Source of the DNA: Lachnospiraceae bacterium
GTDB taxonomy: Bacteria; Bacillota; Clostridia; Lachnospirales; Lachnospiraceae
Direction: 5' to 3'
Assembly (NCBI GenBank): GCA_017500935.1
Contig: JAFVXW010000029.1
Location: forward strand, 1-64,000
Length of the DNA stretch: 64,000 bases
Of the stretch, positions 60,871 to 64,000 are shown piece by piece. The notes under the pieces were generated by a model. The model saw only the letters and a list, made by a program, of their open reading frames with translations, did no database searches and had not been told where the DNA came from. How positions within the stretch are numbered: position 1 is the first letter of the stretch; each line of letters opens with the position of its first letter. A program made the position numbers and the translations under genes.

Positions 60871-62526
60871 ATGACTTCACAGACGAAAAAAGGAAATTCA
60901 TTTGTAAAACAGGCGGGCATTCTGGCAATGGCCGGAATTATCTGCCGGATCATCGGACTTTTATACAGAAGTCCCCTGACCGGTATTATCGGTGAGACCG
61001 GAAACGGTTTTTACGCGCCTGCATATCGTATTTATCAGATGATCCTGCTGATCTCTTCCTACAGTATTCCTTCTGCGGTATCGAAGGTGATCTCGCAGCG
61101 TCTGGCGGTTCATCAGTATAAAAACGCGCAGCGGATCTTCCGCTGTTCCCTGATCTATGTCATGATCGTAGGCGGCGCAGCCAGTGTGTTTGCCTTTGCC
61201 TTTGCGGATCTGTTAAGCCCGGGCAAGGCTGCGATGGTTCTGCGCATGCTTGCACCCACGATCTTTTTCTCAGGCCTTTTAGGTGTTCTGCGCGGTTATT
61301 TTCAGGCAACCAAGACCATGGTGCCCACCTCCATCTCCCAGATCATGGAGCAGATCTTGAATGCGGTGGTCAGCATCGGCGCGGCATTTCTGCTGATGAA
61401 GATCTTTGCGGACACGGACGATAAGACCAGGGCAGCCTGGGGCGCTGTGGGCAGTGCGCTTGGTACCGGCATCGGCGTGCTGACGGCACTGGCGTTTATG
61501 TTTTTATTATACGAGATGAATAAAAAGGTGATCCTGGACCGTGTAAAACGTGATACCACACCGAATGTGCTGACAGATAAGCAGATTTTCAGGATCATTC
61601 TGTCCATGGTGACACCGGTTATTTTAAGCACCTTTGCCTATAATGCCAGTGCACTGATCAATCAGACCCTGTATCTGCAGGTGATGGAAAAGTATCACGG
61701 CGAGCGTCTGGACGATATTCTGATCATCAACGGTATTTACGATACCCAGGCGGTTGGCCTTTCCAATATTCCCATCGCGATCGCATCGGCGATGGCGGCG
61801 GCGATCCTGCCCAGCATTGCGGGTACGTTTGAAAAACGGAAAGTAAAAGAAGTCAACGGCAAGATCCATACGGCGATCAAAACGATCATGTTTATCGCGA
61901 TCCCTGCTGCAGTGGGCATGATGGTGCTTGCGCGCCCCATCGTGTGGCTTTTGTATCCGACCACTGCAAAGTCCTCCATCGATATGGGCGGCGCACTGCT
62001 GGCAGCTCTGGGTTTAAGCATTGTGTTTTATTCCCTGTCCACTTTGAGCAATGCCATTCTGCAGGCGGTTGGAAAAGCGACAAAACCTGTTACCAATGCC
62101 TGTATCGCGCTGGCTGTGCAGACTGCGATCGCGGCGGTGCTGCTTTTTGTGACTGACTGGGGAATTTACTGTCTGCCCATTGCGGTGACGGTTTATTCCC
62201 TGATGATGTGTATTTTAAATGGTATTACGGTAAAAAAGGTGACCGGTTACCGTCAGGAGTGGGTCAACACCTTCCTGCTTCCTTTCTGGGCGTCCGTTGT
62301 GATGGGCGTGATCACGGCAGGCGTTTATTACGGACTGATGCAGGTTCTGGAGGATGGCTGGATGACGAATGCCGTGAGTATTGCGGCAGCGGTTGTTCTG
62401 GGTATGCTGGTGTATTTTGCGGCGGCGCTTAAGTTTGGTGCCATGAAAAAAAATGAGCTGCAGGCAATGCCCGGCGGCAGAACCATGGTGGTTTTGGCAC
62501 AGCGGATGCATCTTCTGAAGAAGTAA
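60871..62526 (+). CDS. Polysaccharide flippase (MATE-like, SpoVB/MurJ group)
   Basis: 551 residues with about 14 membrane segments. The N-terminal FVKQAGILAMAGIICRIIGLLYRSPLTGIIG is characteristic of the SpoVB/MviN oligosaccharidyl-lipid flippase family. It probably moves lipid-linked cell-wall or polysaccharide precursors across the membrane. Confidence 0.9.
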   Translation: MTSQTKKGNSFVKQAGILAMAGIICRIIGLLYRSPLTGIIGETGNGFYAPAYRIYQMILLISSYSIPSAVSKVISQRLAVHQYKNAQRIFRCSLIYVMIVGGAASVFAFAFADLLSPGKAAMVLRMLAPTIFFSGLLGVLRGYFQATKTMVPTSISQIMEQILNAVVSIGAAFLLMKIFADTDDKTRAAWGAVGSALGTGIGVLTALAFMFLLYEMNKKVILDRVKRDTTPNVLTDKQIFRIILSMVTPVILSTFAYNASALINQTLYLQVMEKYHGERLDDILIINGIYDTQAVGLSNIPIAIASAMAAAILPSIAGTFEKRKVKEVNGKIHTAIKTIMFIAIPAAVGMMVLARPIVWLLYPTTAKSSIDMGGALLAALGLSIVFYSLSTLSNAILQAVGKATKPVTNACIALAVQTAIAAVLLFVTDWGIYCLPIAVTVYSLMMCILNGITVKKVTGYRQEWVNTFLLPFWASVVMGVITAGVYYGLMQVLEDGWMTNAVSIAAAVVLGMLVYFAAALKFGAMKKNELQAMPGGRTMVVLAQRMHLLKK

Positions 62527-62721
62527 GCGCAGAAATCGGGTGTTTGAGACCTGCAGGCAGCAGGATAAAAGTGTATAATATTTGTGAAAAATTCATAATT
62601 TTGTAATAAATGATGAAATTGACTGGATTTTTAGGAATGACAGGAGTATAATGTATTAGATTAAAACGAAAAGTGTCGGAACAGCTGCGGTAAACGGCTG
62701 TATGAAAGGAAAAAGAGAGAA

Positions 62722-63954
62722 ATGAAGAAGTGGAGTGTATTATGCCTTGCGGCATTTCTGACAGCTTCTCTTTGTGCATGCGGTGCCAAGGGAACTGTGA
62801 CAAAAGAAACCGTGCCGGCAGAGATCGAAAGTATAGAAGTTGTTGAGACTGCAGCAGTGGAAGAGAACGCTGAGGAAACTGCAGAAGCAGCAGAAACCGA
62901 AGAAGTTTCCGAAGAAGCCGTACAGGAAGAACAGCAGGAGCAGGCGCCTGCACAGCAGGTTGGACCTGTAAGTTTCCTGACCGGTCTGGAATGTACCGAG
63001 GAAGAGCGCAATGCCCGTCCGCTGGCGGTTATGCTCAACAATATCAAGGCAGGATGCCCGCAGTCCGGTATCGCACAGGCATCTGTTATTTACGAAGCAC
63101 CTGTGGAAAAGGCAGACATTACCCGTCTGATGGCGCTGTTTGAGAACTGGCAGGATATGGATCATATCGGCTATATTCGAAGCAGCCGTGACTACTTTGT
63201 ATACTGTGCACTGGAATTTGACGCGATCTATGCGCATTTCGGACAGGCAACTCCTTATGTGGGCGATCTGTTGAACAGTGATGCGGTTGACAACATCAGC
63301 GGTGCAGTTGCAGGTATCGACAGACCCGCTTCCAAAGCATATATGCGTACCGATGAAAGAAAAGCACCTCATAACGTATACACCACCGGCCAGGATGTAC
63401 TGGATGCGGTGAACAAATTTGAATACAGCCTGACTTATCATGATACCCACAGCCAGAAGTTCATTTTCGCACTTCCCGGCAAGCGTATCTCCTATGATAA
63501 CGGAACCGATGCCACCGTTTTATATCCCGGCGGCAAGGAAAAGGGTGTTCCCAACGGCTTCTCCAATGTACAGTCCCGCTTTGAATACAATCCTGAAGAC
63601 GGCAAATATTACCGTTATCAGTACGGCGATAAGCATATCGATGAACAGACCGGCGAACAGCTGGCATTTGACAACGTTATTTTCCAGTATTGTGACGGTG
63701 AATTCCGCGATGATAACGGTTATATGGCTTTCAATGTACACGGCGGCTTTAACCCCGGCGATTCCGAGAGCCAGAGCTACCGTGCACAGATCTTTACCGG
63801 CGGTAAGATGGTGGAAGCAAGCTGGTTCCGCGTAAACAACGAAAGTCCCGCGATCTATGTGGGCAAGGACGGCAACGGTGTGATCTTAAATCCCGGTAAG
63901 ACCTGGATCTGTCTGATCTGGAATGATCATGCAGATGATGTTGTGATCGAGTAA
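62722..63954 (+). CDS. DUF3048 lipoprotein (YerB-like)
   Basis: 410 residues. Lipoprotein signal (AAFLTASLCACG) followed by a Glu/Ala-rich linker (about 30-80). DUF3048 core: RPLAVMLNNIKAGCPQSGIAQASVIYEAP, RSSRDYFVYCALEFDAIYAHFG and a C-terminal part with WFRVNNESPAIYVGKDG. Cell-surface protein of unknown function, widespread in Firmicutes. 195 bp of upstream sequence holds its promoter region (TATAAT near 62647, no good -35). Confidence 0.9.
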   Translation: MKKWSVLCLAAFLTASLCACGAKGTVTKETVPAEIESIEVVETAAVEENAEETAEAAETEEVSEEAVQEEQQEQAPAQQVGPVSFLTGLECTEEERNARPLAVMLNNIKAGCPQSGIAQASVIYEAPVEKADITRLMALFENWQDMDHIGYIRSSRDYFVYCALEFDAIYAHFGQATPYVGDLLNSDAVDNISGAVAGIDRPASKAYMRTDERKAPHNVYTTGQDVLDAVNKFEYSLTYHDTHSQKFIFALPGKRISYDNGTDATVLYPGGKEKGVPNGFSNVQSRFEYNPEDGKYYRYQYGDKHIDEQTGEQLAFDNVIFQYCDGEFRDDNGYMAFNVHGGFNPGDSESQSYRAQIFTGGKMVEASWFRVNNESPAIYVGKDGNGVILNPGKTWICLIWNDHADDVVIE

Positions 63955-64000
63955 GAAGTGTTAAGTTGCGGCAGCTGCAAATGAGAAAACAGCTGTTAAT

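Noticed and set aside
62740-63450. 236-aa minus-strand frame inside the DUF3048 gene
   Set aside because: Mirror frame of a Glu/Ala-rich lipoprotein gene; Cys-rich and without RBS.

Overview
The window looks like a Lachnospiraceae-type (Firmicutes, Clostridia) chromosome carrying a large integrated island. Strong GGAGG-type ribosome binding sites, TTGACA/TATAAT promoters, RepA_N/DnaC/Xis/tyrosine-integrase modules and IS66/IS3 debris point that way. From about 55.8 kb to the right end the DNA is visibly richer in G+C and carries ordinary host genes: a low-molecular-weight phosphatase, a Gfo/Idh/MocA oxidoreductase, a TcdA-like E1 enzyme, an MBOAT acyltransferase with its AlgX/DHHW partner, a flippase and a DUF3048 lipoprotein. 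To the left the DNA is AT-rich and mosaic. An identical 21-bp direct repeat at 203-223 and 55757-55777, the right copy just behind an intact integrase gene, is read as attL/attR of an island of about 55.5 kb. I see no relaxase, coupling protein or type IV secretion genes.

Layout. 0.2-9.5 kb: accessory genes. These include two genes or ORFs behind a duplicated leader that pairs over their ribosome binding sites, a damaged tRNA-Asn-like sequence, an RNA ligase and a PIN nuclease, a Phd/RelE toxin-antitoxin pair, a metallophosphoesterase, HTH proteins, a Cys-rich VLP protein, a J-domain protein and a HIRAN protein. 9.7-37.0 kb: one co-directional defence locus of about 27 kb. 37.0-45.2 kb: more cargo (an IS66 relic, a 21-residue tandem-repeat protein, a WYL regulator, small acidic proteins, a NrdG-like radical-SAM protein, a PARG-like ADP-ribose hydrolase, a VWA protein). 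45.6-48.5 kb: RepA_N, DnaC-like ATPase, excisionase, integrase. 48.9-55.7 kb: a second tandem element with a broken integrase copy, a SIR2 defence protein flanked by two structured RNA-like repeats, an internally deleted IS3-family element and an intact integrase.

The central locus is the main discovery candidate. Its second half is a recognisable DNA phosphorothioation module (DndB, DndC, DndD, DndE and a DndA-type cysteine desulfurase) followed by an HNH nuclease, a small methyltransferase and a DEAH helicase. The canonical restriction partner DndFGH is not seen. The first half instead encodes a NERD-UvrD helicase, an AddB-like Fe-S protein, a SNF2 helicase, a RecQ-like helicase, a 259-aa protein, a 1030-aa P-loop protein and a 218-aa protein. 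Sizes, order and domains resemble the DpdE-F-G-H set of the 7-deazaguanine DNA modification islands. I infer a hybrid: sulfur modification coupled to a Dpd-style, helicase-rich restriction module. The modification half has its own TTGACA-N17-TATACT promoter overlapped by a perfect 38-bp palindrome, so the two halves can be controlled separately.

All family assignments come from reading motifs by eye. No search was run, and the Dpd comparison rests on memory of that gene cluster.
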